Source: Chryseobacterium indicum (GTDB lineage Bacteria; Bacteroidota; Bacteroidia; Flavobacteriales; Weeksellaceae). Taken from it: 64,000 nt of DNA. Positions 45,059 to 54,524 of this stretch are shown here, piece after piece. The position numbers and the translations under genes are program-made. The stretch is from positions 248,001-312,000 of the forward strand of contig NZ_JACSGT010000001.1 in NCBI RefSeq assembly GCF_021504595.1. The letters are read 5' to 3'. Position 1 is the first letter of the stretch. The number at the start of each line of letters is the position of its first letter. Under the pieces are notes generated by a model, which did no database searches, was not told the DNA's origin, and saw only the letters and a list, made by a program, of their open reading frames with translations.

Positions 45059-45475
45059 ATGAGAAAATTATTGTTAACCTTCGCGCTTTCATTATTCGGA
45101 GTAATGTCTTTTGCGCAGATCGAAGGAAAATGGAAAACCATAGATGACGAAACAAAACAGGCTAAATCTATTGTTGAGATCTATAAAAAAGGAGATCAGT
45201 ATTTCGGGAGAATTTCCCAGTTGCTGATAAAACCGGCTAACCCGAACTGTACGGAATGTAAAGACGACAGAAAAAACAAGCCTATTCAGGGAATGGAAAT
45301 CATCAGAAACCTAAAAAAGGATGGGGATGAATTTACAGGAGGAACCATTACAGATCCTAAAACAGGAAAAACGTACAAGTGTACGATCACAAGAAGCGGC
45401 GATAACCTGAATGTGAGAGGATATATTGGTTTATCTTTCATCGGAAGATCACAGACCTGGCAGAAAGTTAATTAA
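45059..45475 (+). CDS. DUF2147 secreted protein
   Basis: 138 aa, signal peptide ending S-F-A-Q (about residue 20). The mature part fits DUF2147: IEGKWKTIDDETKQAKSIVE, then GRISQLLIKP, two Cys in N-C-T-E-C-K-D-D, and RGYIGLSFIGRSQTWQKV at the end. A small periplasmic lipocalin-like domain is likely. Monocistronic, with a hairpin terminator at 45501-45531. Role unknown. Confidence 0.85.
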   Translation: MRKLLLTFALSLFGVMSFAQIEGKWKTIDDETKQAKSIVEIYKKGDQYFGRISQLLIKPANPNCTECKDDRKNKPIQGMEIIRNLKKDGDEFTGGTITDPKTGKTYKCTITRSGDNLNVRGYIGLSFIGRSQTWQKVN

Positions 45476-45500
45476 CCGGAATTAAATAAAAATTAATAAG

Positions 45501-45531
45501 CGGCATTTCATTAAATGAAATGTCGTTTTTG
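45501..45531 (+). terminator. Intrinsic terminator after the DUF2147 gene
   Basis: CGGCATTTCAT / ATGAAATGTCG hairpin (one G-U pair), five T. Confidence 0.85.
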
Positions 45532-45562
45532 TTATGTAAATAATAAAAAAACACTACTTTTG
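45528..45562 (+). promoter_or_regulatory. Promoter for pdhB
   Basis: TTTG at 45528-45531 and TACTTTTG at 45555-45562, 23 bp apart. Confidence 0.55.
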
Positions 45563-45585
45563 TACTCTAAATTTTTCAAATAAAT

Positions 45586-46566
45586 ATGGCAGAATATACT
45601 TTTCGTGAGGTAATTGCACAGGCAATGAGCGAGGAAATGCGTAAAGACGAATCCATCTATTTAATGGGGGAGGAAGTTGCAGAATATAACGGTGCATATA
45701 AGGCTTCAAAAGGAATGCTGGATGAATTTGGTGCTAAAAGAGTAATCGATACACCAATTGCTGAGCTTGGTTTCGCAGGGATTTCTGTGGGAGCTGCAAT
45801 GAATGGTAACAGACCGATCGTAGAATTTATGACGTTCAACTTCTCTCTGGTGGGGATTGATCAGATTATCAATAATGCTGCAAAAATCCGTCAGATGAGT
45901 GGAGGACAGTGGAACTGCCCGATCGTTTTCCGTGGTCCTACAGCTTCTGCAGGTCAGTTAGGAGCAACGCACTCTCAGGCTTTCGAAAGCTGGTATGCCA
46001 ACTGTCCGGGATTAAAAGTGGTGGTTCCTTCAAACCCTTACGATGCGAAAGGATTGCTGAAAACAGCTATTCAGGATAATGATCCGGTAATTTTCATGGA
46101 ATCTGAGCAGATGTACGGAGACAAAATGGAAATTCCTGAAGAAGAATATTATTTACCAATCGGAAAAGCAGATATCAAAAGAGAAGGATCTGATGTAACG
46201 CTGGTTTCTTTCGGAAAAATCATGAAGCTTGCCATTCAGGCTGCTGAAGATTTGGCTAAAGAAGGTATTTCTGTAGAAGTTATCGATCTTAGAACCGTTC
46301 GTCCGTTGGATTATGATACTGTTTTGGCATCCGTTAAAAAGACAAACAGACTGGTTGTTTTGGAAGAAGCGTGGCCATTTGGTTCTGTTGCATCTGAAAT
46401 TACTTACATGGTACAGCAGAAAGCATTCGATTATCTGGATGCTCCAATTAAGAGAATTACAACTCCTGATGCTCCTGCTCCTTACTCCGCAGCTTTATTT
46501 GCAGAGTGGTTCCCGAAACTTGAAAAAGTAAAAGAAGAGATCAAAAAAGCAATGTACGTTAAGTAA
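45586..46566 (+). CDS. pdhB: Pyruvate dehydrogenase E1 component, beta subunit
   Basis: 326 aa, usual length. Transketolase pyrimidine-binding domain at the N-terminus (TFREVIAQAMSEEMRKDESI, MGEEVAEYNGAYK with the catalytic-type Glu, DTPIAELGFAGI) and the C-terminal domain from about 200 (VTLVSFGKIMKLAIQAAEDL, VIDLRTVRPLD, VVLEEAWPFGSV). With the alpha subunit it decarboxylates pyruvate using thiamine diphosphate, making acetyl groups for the dihydrolipoamide acyltransferase. The alpha and E2 genes are not in this window. Own promoter and terminator. Confidence 0.93.
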   Translation: MAEYTFREVIAQAMSEEMRKDESIYLMGEEVAEYNGAYKASKGMLDEFGAKRVIDTPIAELGFAGISVGAAMNGNRPIVEFMTFNFSLVGIDQIINNAAKIRQMSGGQWNCPIVFRGPTASAGQLGATHSQAFESWYANCPGLKVVVPSNPYDAKGLLKTAIQDNDPVIFMESEQMYGDKMEIPEEEYYLPIGKADIKREGSDVTLVSFGKIMKLAIQAAEDLAKEGISVEVIDLRTVRPLDYDTVLASVKKTNRLVVLEEAWPFGSVASEITYMVQQKAFDYLDAPIKRITTPDAPAPYSAALFAEWFPKLEKVKEEIKKAMYVK

Positions 46567-46580
46567 TTACACGATTATAG

Positions 46581-46608
46581 AAAAAAACTTCCGAAAGGAA
46601 GTTTTTTC
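46581..46608 (+). terminator. Intrinsic terminator after pdhB
   Basis: AAAAAACTTCC-GAAA-GGAAGTTTTTT hairpin. Confidence 0.85.
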
Positions 46609-46655
46609 ATTTATTATATTCATGAAGAAAAATTCATGGGGATGTAAATTTGGCT

Positions 46656-46663
46656 TAAATTTG
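46656..46663 (+). promoter_or_regulatory. -7 element for kup
   Basis: TAAATTTG, 26 nt before the start codon. Confidence 0.55.
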
Positions 46664-46689
46664 CGCGTTTAAAAATTAAATTAGCTGGT

Positions 46690-48684
46690 ATGGCAGAAGT
46701 TACAGAAGGCGGTCATCATTTTGACATCAAAAAGCTTTCTTTCATTGGAATTTTAGTATCACTCGGAATTGTATTCGGAGATATCGGTACTTCCCCGCTT
46801 TACGTTATGAAAGCGATTGTTAACGCAAGAGGAGAAGGAAGTACGATGCCTTTCAATGAGTATATCGAAGGGGCGTTGTCCTGTATTATCTGGACACTTA
46901 CACTTCAGACAACAATTAAATATGTGATCATTGCTCTTAGAGCAGACAACAAAGGAGAAGGGGGAATTTTAGCATTGTTTTCTCTGGTTAAAAATCTTAA
47001 AAAAGGCTGGCTCTATCTTATTGCTATCGTAGGAGCTGCCGCACTTATTGCAGACGGAGTAATCACACCTTCGCTTACGGTAATGTCTGCAATTGAAGGT
47101 CTTGAAATTTATAATCCGGATACTCCGGTTGTTCCGATCACCATTGCTATTCTTATTATGATCTTCGTGGTTCAGCAGTTTGGTACGAGCTTTATCGGGA
47201 AATTCTTCGGACCTGTAATGGTAATCTGGTTCCTCGTTTTGGGAGGTTTGGGATTGTCTCATTTGAGCGAAAATCTTGAAATTTTAAGATCTTTCAATCC
47301 TTACTATGCCTATAAACTTATTGCCAATTCTCCGAGCGCAATTGTAATTTTAGGAGCGGTTTTCCTTTGTACAACCGGAGCGGAAGCGCTTTATTCCGAC
47401 TTAGGACACTGCGGTGCCAAAAATATCCGTGTAAGCTGGGCATTTGTAAAAATCATGCTGATCTTAAATTATTTGGGACAGGGAGCGTGGCTTTTAACCA
47501 ATTACGGTAAACCGGGCTTTTCGGTAATAAATCCTTTCTTCGGAATCATGGAAGAATGGATGGTGGTTCCGGGAGTTATTCTGGCTACAGCCGCTGCAAT
47601 TATTGCCAGTCAGGCTTTAATTACAGGATCATTTACCATTTTCTCAGAGGCAATGTCCTTAAATTTATGGCCTAACCAGAAAATTGATTATCCTTCCGGA
47701 GTAAAAGGTCAGATGTACATCCCGAGAATTAACTGGGGGCTTTTACTATTCTGTATTGTGGTGGTTCTTCACTTCAAAGAATCAGGAAAAATGGAAGCGG
47801 CTTACGGTTTATCTATTACGGTAACCATGTTAATGACCACGGTTCTTTTAGTTTATTGGTTATTAAAACATAGAGTAAACAAAGCGTTAATCCTTGTTTT
47901 TGCGTTTGTTTATATGGCAATCGAATTAGGTTTCTTCAGTGCAAACGTAATCAAATTTATGGAAGGAGGATGGATTACAGTTGTATTGGCTGGCTCTATC
48001 GGAGTTTGTATGTATGCTTGGTACAATGGTAGATTAATCAAGACCAAATTTATCAAGTTCATTAAGCTGGCGAATTATATTCCGATCATTAAAGATATGA
48101 AGCTGGATGAGACGATTCCTAAATATGCGACTAACTTGGCATATCTAAGCCGTGCCAAAAGAAATGATGAGATCGAATCGAAAATTATTTATTCAATCAT
48201 TAAAAAACAGCCGAAAAGAGCCGATCATTATTTCATATTAAGCATTACCAATCAAGAAGATCCGTATACTTTCAAATATGCGGTAGACGAAGTTCTTCCG
48301 GGAACGATCTATAAAATTAACTTCATGTTAGGATTTAAGATAGACCGAAGAATTAACGATTATTTCGATATGGTTCTCAGAGATTTAATGGCAGACGGAA
48401 CAATTCCTTCAAGAAGCAGCCATCCTTCATTAAGAGCGCATAATATTCCGCCGGATCTGAAATATGTGATTATAGACAATACCTATATCAACGATATTCT
48501 TCTTACGGTTAAAGAAAAAATCATTCTTAATATTTATAATTTTGTTAAATATATCGGAAGCGACGACTTTAAAGCGTGGGGAATCACTTCACACAACGTT
48601 GTGGTAGAATCTGCGCCTATGACGGAAGACTGCGTCGGAAAATCCAAAATAGAGCAGTGCGAATTTATCCGCCACAAAGGTTAA
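46690..48684 (+). CDS. kup: KUP-family potassium uptake protein
   Basis: 664 aa, full length. The N-terminal K+ transporter domain starts GIVFGDIGTSPLYVMKAI (about residues 24-41), with about 12 membrane segments up to residue 455, including GALFLCTTGAEALYSDLGHCG-type motif around 220-240. The C-terminal 200 residues are a cytoplasmic domain. Proton-coupled K+ uptake across the inner membrane is expected. A Fur-family gene follows on the same strand with its own promoter. Confidence 0.92.
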   Translation: MAEVTEGGHHFDIKKLSFIGILVSLGIVFGDIGTSPLYVMKAIVNARGEGSTMPFNEYIEGALSCIIWTLTLQTTIKYVIIALRADNKGEGGILALFSLVKNLKKGWLYLIAIVGAAALIADGVITPSLTVMSAIEGLEIYNPDTPVVPITIAILIMIFVVQQFGTSFIGKFFGPVMVIWFLVLGGLGLSHLSENLEILRSFNPYYAYKLIANSPSAIVILGAVFLCTTGAEALYSDLGHCGAKNIRVSWAFVKIMLILNYLGQGAWLLTNYGKPGFSVINPFFGIMEEWMVVPGVILATAAAIIASQALITGSFTIFSEAMSLNLWPNQKIDYPSGVKGQMYIPRINWGLLLFCIVVVLHFKESGKMEAAYGLSITVTMLMTTVLLVYWLLKHRVNKALILVFAFVYMAIELGFFSANVIKFMEGGWITVVLAGSIGVCMYAWYNGRLIKTKFIKFIKLANYIPIIKDMKLDETIPKYATNLAYLSRAKRNDEIESKIIYSIIKKQPKRADHYFILSITNQEDPYTFKYAVDEVLPGTIYKINFMLGFKIDRRINDYFDMVLRDLMADGTIPSRSSHPSLRAHNIPPDLKYVIIDNTYINDILLTVKEKIILNIYNFVKYIGSDDFKAWGITSHNVVVESAPMTEDCVGKSKIEQCEFIRHKG

Positions 48685-48706
48685 ATTCTTTAACACAGTA
48701 AGACAA

Positions 48707-48736
48707 TTTGTATTTAAATAAAAATCAATAAATTTG
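48707..48736 (+). promoter_or_regulatory. Promoter for the Fur-family gene
   Basis: TTTG at 48707-48710, 18 bp, TAAATTTG at 48729-48736; TSS expected near 48742, 10 nt before the ATG. Confidence 0.6.
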
Positions 48737-48751
48737 TAGATAAATTTTTTG

Positions 48752-49225
48752 ATGGATACGATACAAAAAGAAAAAAATATTGCGCTGATAAAGGATGTTT
48801 TAAGAAACTATTTATTGGAAAAAGGTTTCAGAAACACGCCTGAAAGATATACAATACTTGAGGAAATATACGGTATGGATCATCACTTCAATGTGGATGA
48901 TCTGTACCTTTTAATGTTGCAGAAAAAATACCATGTCTCCAAAGCAACAATTTACAATACAATTGAAATTTTCCTTGATGCAGGACTCATCCGTAAGCAT
49001 CAGTTCGGGGAAAAAACACTTACTTCTTCCTCTTACGAAAAATCTTATTTTGATAAACAGCACGATCATTTGGTGGTGTATAAAAAAGATTCAGATAAGG
49101 AGATTGAAGAGATCATCGAGTTTTGTGATCCGAGAATTCAAGGAATAAAAGAAGCAATTGAACAGGCATTTGGCGTAAAAATTGATTCCCATTCGCTGTA
49201 TTTTTATGGCACAAAGAATGATTAA
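48752..49225 (+). CDS. Fur-family transcriptional regulator
   Basis: 157 aa from the ATG at 48752 (a TTG three bases earlier is unlikely). Winged-helix domain with RNTPERYTILEEIYGMDHHFNVDDLY (about 28-53) and recognition helix KYHVSKATIYNTIEIFLDAGL. The dimerisation part has KQHDHLVVYKKD, but the structural zinc CxxC pairs common in Fur and PerR are missing; no Cys near HDHLV. It is therefore more like the Cys-poor Bacteroidota branch. Which metal it senses is unknown. It overlaps the OstA-like gene by 8 bp. Confidence 0.88.
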   Translation: MDTIQKEKNIALIKDVLRNYLLEKGFRNTPERYTILEEIYGMDHHFNVDDLYLLMLQKKYHVSKATIYNTIEIFLDAGLIRKHQFGEKTLTSSSYEKSYFDKQHDHLVVYKKDSDKEIEEIIEFCDPRIQGIKEAIEQAFGVKIDSHSLYFYGTKND

Positions 49226-50972
49226 TCAATTCATGAGACTATTTGCTTTATTCCTAGTCTCTGTTTCAACGTTTTTATTTGCACAGAACCAGCCGAAAAC
49301 TCTGCAAAAAGATCCTTATTTTACCAATACGACTCCTCAAAAGAATTCTCCGCCTGCTGAAAAGGTGAAGCACATCCATTCTGATGAATTAAGAAAGGAT
49401 GATAAATACGACGGAAATAATTATTTCGTGGGGAATGTACAGTTTTCGCATCAGGGTTCTTTGCTGAATGCGGATCTTGTGATTGTGTATGAAGAACAGA
49501 ATTTCATTAAAGCCATCGGAAATGTAAAACTGCAAAACGCCGATGGTTCAGTAATTACAGCCGATGAAATGGAGTACGACGGAAATACACAAAAAGGAAT
49601 TGCCCGAAAAAATGTAGTTCTTACCGATCCGAAAGGAACGGTGATAAAAACTGAAACCATGTATTACGACCGGCTTTCCAATCAGGCGTATTACAACACC
49701 GGAGGAACCATTAACGACGGAAAAAGTACAACGTATTCCAAAACAGCAACGTATTTTCTGACAACCAGAACGATCGATCTTTCCGGAAGAGTGAAAATAG
49801 AAGATGCTCAGTACATTCTGGAAGGAGATAATGTGGTTCAGAATCAGAATACAAACATCGTAAACATCAACGGACCGACGACGATCATCAACAAGAAAAA
49901 TCCTAAAAACCGAATCGTTACCGATAAAGGAAATTACAATACAAATACGAAAGAAGCTTTTTTATACAAAAATTCCAGAGTGTATTACAACGATAAAATC
50001 CTTACCGGAGATGAAATGTACTATAACCAGTTATCCGGATTCGGAAAAGCGACAGGAAATGTAACACTGGATGATCCGAACGAAAGAAGATTTATAAAAG
50101 GAGGTTACGGAGAAATTTACGAAAAGAAAGATTCTGCCATGATGACCAAAAATCCGTATGCAGTAAAAGCTCTGGAAAAAGATTCGATGTACTTTGCGGC
50201 AGAAAAAATTATTTCTTTTCAAAAACCGGATCCTGAAGATATCAAGGTGAAGAAAAGTTTTCTGAGAGCATACAGAAAAGGACGTTTTTATAAATCCAAT
50301 GCGCAGGGAAGAGCAGATTCCATCGCTTTCAATGAAACAGACGGAGTTCTTCACATGTACACTAATCCAATCCTTTGGAGCAACGGAAAACAGGTAACCG
50401 GAGATAAAGTTGAAGCGTATTTTAATACCCAAAAAGAAAATATAGATTCCTTAAAAGTTATCGGAAATGCTTTTGCCATCAGTAAAGTCGATTCTCTGAA
50501 TATGAAAGACGAATTTAATCAGGTAAAAGGGAAACTGATGACGGTTTATTACGGAGAAGATAACAACATCAAAGAAGCAAAAGTAATCGGAAATGCTCAG
50601 GCAATTACCTATTCCGATGATGAAAATGAGCAGACAAAGGAAAAAGAAAGAATAGGGATTTCTCTTACTTCATGTGGTATTATTGATGCTGTTTTTGAGG
50701 AAAAAATGCTGTATGTTGTTGCCTGTAATATTGGTGCGGCATCAGACACGTATCCTATGAGTATGATAGAACCCGAAAGGCGGAAGTTTCCGGATTTTAA
50801 CTGGAATACCAAAGACCGGATATTGAAATGGCGGGATATCCTAGTGGATACACCGAATTATGAGGAAGTGAAATACGAAGCCGACAATACACTTTATAAT
50901 AAAGCTCAGGAAGCAGTAGAAAAAGCTAAAGCCAAAGAAGAAGCGAAAAAGCCGAAACGTGTAAGAAGATAA
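49218..50972 (+). CDS. OstA-like (LptA/LptD N-terminal type) envelope protein
   Basis: About 584 aa from the ATG at 49218, chosen because it gives a proper signal peptide (MRLFALFLVSVSTFLFAQ within the first 24 residues) and overlaps the Fur stop for coupling; an ATG at 49233 is also possible. Repeated OstA beta-jellyroll units: NYFVGNVQFSHQGSLLNADL, IGNVKLQNADGSVITADEME, SGRVKIEDAQYILEGD, TGNVTLDDPNERRF. C-terminal tail is Lys/Ala rich. OstA domains move LPS to the outer membrane; this Bacteroidota type may belong to the Lpt system. Why it is coupled to a Fur regulator is unknown. Confidence 0.82.
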   Translation: MINQFMRLFALFLVSVSTFLFAQNQPKTLQKDPYFTNTTPQKNSPPAEKVKHIHSDELRKDDKYDGNNYFVGNVQFSHQGSLLNADLVIVYEEQNFIKAIGNVKLQNADGSVITADEMEYDGNTQKGIARKNVVLTDPKGTVIKTETMYYDRLSNQAYYNTGGTINDGKSTTYSKTATYFLTTRTIDLSGRVKIEDAQYILEGDNVVQNQNTNIVNINGPTTIINKKNPKNRIVTDKGNYNTNTKEAFLYKNSRVYYNDKILTGDEMYYNQLSGFGKATGNVTLDDPNERRFIKGGYGEIYEKKDSAMMTKNPYAVKALEKDSMYFAAEKIISFQKPDPEDIKVKKSFLRAYRKGRFYKSNAQGRADSIAFNETDGVLHMYTNPILWSNGKQVTGDKVEAYFNTQKENIDSLKVIGNAFAISKVDSLNMKDEFNQVKGKLMTVYYGEDNNIKEAKVIGNAQAITYSDDENEQTKEKERIGISLTSCGIIDAVFEEKMLYVVACNIGAASDTYPMSMIEPERRKFPDFNWNTKDRILKWRDILVDTPNYEEVKYEADNTLYNKAQEAVEKAKAKEEAKKPKRVRR

Positions 50973-51412
50973 TTCGTATTTTTTTAAGCTAAAAAGCCGA
51001 AAAATATAAATAGTCACCATTTTATTCATTTAAAATGGTGATTTATTTTTATAAAACTCCCTGAAACAAGTCGGTATCTCATATTTTCTTTAAAAAAATT
51101 AAACTTTTTTAAAGTGTTTTATTCAAAAATCTGTGAAGCGGAAAGCCTCATGAATATTCGGTTTTTCAATTAGTAAATTTTCATGGTTTGTTGAATTGAT
51201 TTGCGATGTTGTTACTGAATGTAAATATTTTTTATTGAATGTGTATTTTAATTGTTTTTTTTCTATATATTTACCTAAGAATATATGAAACTATATTAAT
51301 ATTTTGTGATTTGGTGGTATTGCCCGCAGTTTTCTGCGGGCAATTTTTTATTCTGTCCGTTTCATTTCGGTGTTTGCCGAATCTTTTATAGTTTTGCTAA
51401 AATTTTGGAACA
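50973..51412 (+). other. Gene-free region with two terminators
   Basis: A 440-bp stretch without a credible gene. A perfect 10-bp hairpin CACCATTTTA/TAAAATGGTG at 51015-51040 ends the OstA transcript. A second strong hairpin ATTGCCCGCAG-TTTT-CTGCGGGCAAT with T-run lies at 51319-51350, about 60 bp before the aminotransferase start, with no gene between the two. Weak -7-like TATATTTA lies at about 51264-51274. The second terminator may end a small RNA or act as an attenuator. Confidence 0.6.
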
Positions 51413-52594
51413 ATGGAAATGCAAAAGGATTTTTTTATATATCAGGCTCAGACGACAAAGTTTGCTGCTGGTTTTGAAGTAGAGAAGGCTGAAGGAAGCT
51501 ATATTTATGGCAAAGACGGAAGACGATATCTGGATTTTGTAGCGGGAGTTTCTGCCAATACTTTAGGACATTCCCATCCAAAAGTAGTTGATGCCATTAA
51601 GGAACAGGCTGAAAAATATCTTCACGTCATGGTTTACGGAGAATATGCACAGGAAAAGCCGGTAGCTTTATGTAAACTGTTGGCAGAAGCTACTCCCGAT
51701 CCTTTAGAAATTACTTACCTGGTAAACAGCGGCGCAGAAGCCATCGACGGAAGTCTGAAACTGGCAAAAAGATATACCGGAAGAGAAGAAATTGTTTCAT
51801 TCAAAAACTCTTACCACGGAAATACACACGGTGCGTTAAGTGTATCCGGAAACGAATTTCATAAAAGAGAATTTCGTCCGTTATTGCCAATGGTTTCGTT
51901 CATTGAATTTAACAGCGAAAAAGATTTCGATAAAATTACCGAGAAAACAGCCTGTGTTATTTTAGAAACCATTCAGGGTGCAGCAGGATTTTTAGTTCCT
52001 AATGATGATTATTTAATTAAACTAAAAAAGAGATGTGAAGAAGTCGGCGCATTGTTAATTCTGGATGAAATTCAGCCGGGATTCGGAAGAACCGGAAAGC
52101 TTTTTTCTTTTGAGCATTTCGGTATCGTTCCGGATATTCTTGTTATGGGAAAAGGAATGGGAGGCGGAGTTCCTGTAGGAGCTTTTATGAGTTCACGGGA
52201 AATTATGGAAACACTTTCGCATTCTCCGAAATTAGGGCACATCACAACTTTCGGTGGAAATCCGCTTATCGCTGCTTCAAGCTATGCAACTTTAAAGGAA
52301 GTTCTGGAAAGCGGTCTGATGAATGAAGTGGAAGAAAAAGAACAACTATACAGAAGTCTTCTGGTTCATCCCAAAATAAAAAATATTAACGGTAAAGGTC
52401 TCATGTTAGCGGTAAATCTGGGATCTCCGGAGTATACTTTAGACGTAGCGAAAAGATGTATGGAAAAAGGACTGATTGTTTTCTGGCAGCTTTACAGAAA
52501 TGAATATTTGAGAATTTCCCCTCCGCTTACCATTTCTAAAGAAGAAATAGCAGAAGGATGCAAAATTATTCTTGACGTATTAAATAATTTGTAG
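51413..52594 (+). CDS. Class III aminotransferase (aspartate aminotransferase family)
   Basis: 393 aa. PLP class III motifs: YIYGKDGRRYLDFVAGVSANTLGHSHP at the start, NSGAEAIDGSLKLAKRYTGR (cofactor phosphate site, about 105-125), and ILDEIQPGFGRTGKLFSFEHFGIVPDILVMGKGMGGGVP with the PLP Lys near 237, then TTFGGNPLIAA. Members include acetylornithine and 4-aminobutyrate transaminases; I cannot choose. No arginine or GABA genes nearby. Short gap to the next gene. Confidence 0.88.
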   Translation: MEMQKDFFIYQAQTTKFAAGFEVEKAEGSYIYGKDGRRYLDFVAGVSANTLGHSHPKVVDAIKEQAEKYLHVMVYGEYAQEKPVALCKLLAEATPDPLEITYLVNSGAEAIDGSLKLAKRYTGREEIVSFKNSYHGNTHGALSVSGNEFHKREFRPLLPMVSFIEFNSEKDFDKITEKTACVILETIQGAAGFLVPNDDYLIKLKKRCEEVGALLILDEIQPGFGRTGKLFSFEHFGIVPDILVMGKGMGGGVPVGAFMSSREIMETLSHSPKLGHITTFGGNPLIAASSYATLKEVLESGLMNEVEEKEQLYRSLLVHPKIKNINGKGLMLAVNLGSPEYTLDVAKRCMEKGLIVFWQLYRNEYLRISPPLTISKEEIAEGCKIILDVLNNL

Positions 52595-52644
52595 GAAACA
52601 AAAATTATTTTTACTTTCGCACCGTTTTAAAAAAATAATAACTA

Positions 52645-53709
52645 ATGAAAAAAATTATTCTCGTTGCAGGACTAGGGTTTGCAACAATCATGGGAACTCA
52701 GTCTTGCAGTTCTTCTACGGATGATTCTATCCACACCACGACCGTTAATGAAGATAAAGCTAACATTAAAAAAACAATCGACGGTTTTTACAGCAAACTG
52801 AATACAATGGATGATGGAGATCTTTCAAAATTCATTTTGTACTCAATGTTTAACAATACCGCTCAGGAATTTGATGACAGTTATCTGAACAATGTTGTAG
52901 AAGGCTGGGAAAATCAGTTTGGAGAAGCGCTTATCAATAACAAGCTTCAGTTTGCCAACAGATTAGGAACTTATACTTACAACAATGCAAACGGAACCTG
53001 GACAAAAATTGCCAATTCTTCTAATGTTGTGTTGAAATTTCCGTCCGTAGCCAATTCTTCTGTAATCGATAGTGAATTAACTCTTTCGTCGTACACAGAT
53101 ATTCAGACAAGTTACAATTCTGAAGTAATATGGTTGCCTAAAACCTTTAATCTTGTATTGAAAAGAAGCGGAAATACAGTGTTTAGTATGGATTTATCCA
53201 ATGTAACATTTGATAACAGTACGAATTTCAGTATGCCGATTAGTGCAAATATTCAGATTTTTGCTTCACCAATGACGCAGAATATTGTATGGACAAGAAA
53301 CAGTGCTAAAGATTTCCAGTTTAAGTATAACAATACAATTCCTCAGGGATCTTCAAGCGAAGTGATTGCCAATGTAATCTTAAAACATTCTGATTACGCC
53401 AATATCTCTTCAAAAGATGATTTTAAAACCATTTCAGGTTCTATTAAAGAAGGAGATCTTAAAATTGTTGCAACCATGAATGTTGAAGCTCTTGCTCCGC
53501 TTGCAGATCCTACCGATGCGCAGATTAATAATAATACAAAAGGAGAAGTATTTTATTTAGGGCAAAAAATCGGAGATCTTGTTTACAAAACAGTGAATGG
53601 AGAAGGAGAGTTCTTTATTGTATATTTCGATGGATCATCGGAAAATACAGATGTTTACATCGGTGATTTCGAGCAAAAAGTTAAAGCTATTTTTGCTAAT
53701 TATCTTTAA
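52645..53709 (+). CDS. Putative lipoprotein of unknown function
   Basis: 354 aa. Lipobox G-T-Q-S-C at about residues 17-21, then Ser/Asp-rich linker (SSSTDDS). The body has repeated beta-strand patterns, such as TSYNSEVIWLPKTFNLVLKR and ANVILKHSDYANISSKDDFK. Mature part is acidic and likely surface or periplasmic. A TACTTTCG element lies about 40 nt upstream. No family recognised. Confidence 0.75.
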   Translation: MKKIILVAGLGFATIMGTQSCSSSTDDSIHTTTVNEDKANIKKTIDGFYSKLNTMDDGDLSKFILYSMFNNTAQEFDDSYLNNVVEGWENQFGEALINNKLQFANRLGTYTYNNANGTWTKIANSSNVVLKFPSVANSSVIDSELTLSSYTDIQTSYNSEVIWLPKTFNLVLKRSGNTVFSMDLSNVTFDNSTNFSMPISANIQIFASPMTQNIVWTRNSAKDFQFKYNNTIPQGSSSEVIANVILKHSDYANISSKDDFKTISGSIKEGDLKIVATMNVEALAPLADPTDAQINNNTKGEVFYLGQKIGDLVYKTVNGEGEFFIVYFDGSSENTDVYIGDFEQKVKAIFANYL

Positions 53710-53729
53710 TAATTAATACAAAAAACATA

Positions 53730-53768
53730 CATCTCAAAGGTTTCATCAGATCTTTGAGATGTTTTTTA
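53730..53768 (+). terminator. Intrinsic terminator after the lipoprotein gene
   Basis: ACATCTCAAAG / CTTTGAGATGT hairpin with T-run; it contains the false upstream start at 53759 of the next ORF. Confidence 0.8.
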
Positions 53769-53770
53769 TT

Positions 53771-54334
53771 ATGAAACGAATTATTTCAATTTTTTTGCTG
53801 GTACTTTCTGCTTCAGTTTTTGCACAGGCTCAAAATGATAGTTTATTTGCTATTCCGAGAAATCAGGTCGGAATTAGTCTCAATAAATTCATTAAATCTG
53901 TATTTGCTTCCGATGATAACGCAATGATTATTAATTATCGGTATTCGGGGAAAAACAAATGGTCTTACAGAACCGGATTTGATTTTAAGAATGACGACAG
54001 TGAAGGCGGATATTCTCAATTCGCTTTTAAACTTGGGATCGACAGAAATCTGAAAAGATACAGAAGATGGAATTTTTACTACGGAGCAGATTACTTTTTC
54101 AGATATTCCAATTACAAAAACATCAATAAACCGCAATATGATAATGGTTTAGGCGTGTTTTTAGGAGTACAGTATTTTCTTTCTCCTCATTTCTCCCTTT
54201 CTACGGAACCCATGTTGTATTACAAATATATTTATGTAGTAGACCGTTCGAGTTTTCAGAAAGATAATAAAACGGCATGGTCAGAAACAGGATTCGGGAG
54301 AATAGGTTTTGTGGAACTCAATTTTCATTTTTAA
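53771..54334 (+). CDS. Small outer-membrane beta-barrel-like protein
   Basis: 187 aa from the ATG at 53771, because the earlier ATG at 53759 lies inside the terminator hairpin. Signal peptide ends S-V-F-A-Q. The mature part alternates aromatic and polar residues (YSQFAFKLGIDRN, RRWNFYYGADYFFRYS, FLGVQYFLSPHFSLSTEPML) and ends in F-x-F with a terminal Phe (ELNFHF), as for outer-membrane barrels. About 8 strands are plausible. Function unknown. Confidence 0.75.
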   Translation: MKRIISIFLLVLSASVFAQAQNDSLFAIPRNQVGISLNKFIKSVFASDDNAMIINYRYSGKNKWSYRTGFDFKNDDSEGGYSQFAFKLGIDRNLKRYRRWNFYYGADYFFRYSNYKNINKPQYDNGLGVFLGVQYFLSPHFSLSTEPMLYYKYIYVVDRSSFQKDNKTAWSETGFGRIGFVELNFHF

Positions 54335-54524
54335 AATAATACAGCTCTTCATCCGAAGAGTTTTTTTATGCCTTTAAAATAGAGTTATTATGTTAAAAGA
54401 ATAATTAAACATCTATTTAAAAATCTCTGACAAATATCATGAAGATTGTGCAAAAAAGTAAACACATTTTTGTGTAATAAAAAAATTAATTTATATATTG
54501 CGGAACGATTAAAACAAAGATTAT

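Noticed and set aside
53759..53770. Upstream ATG for the beta-barrel gene
   Set aside because: It lies inside the terminator hairpin of the previous gene; the ATG at 53771 gives a clean signal peptide.
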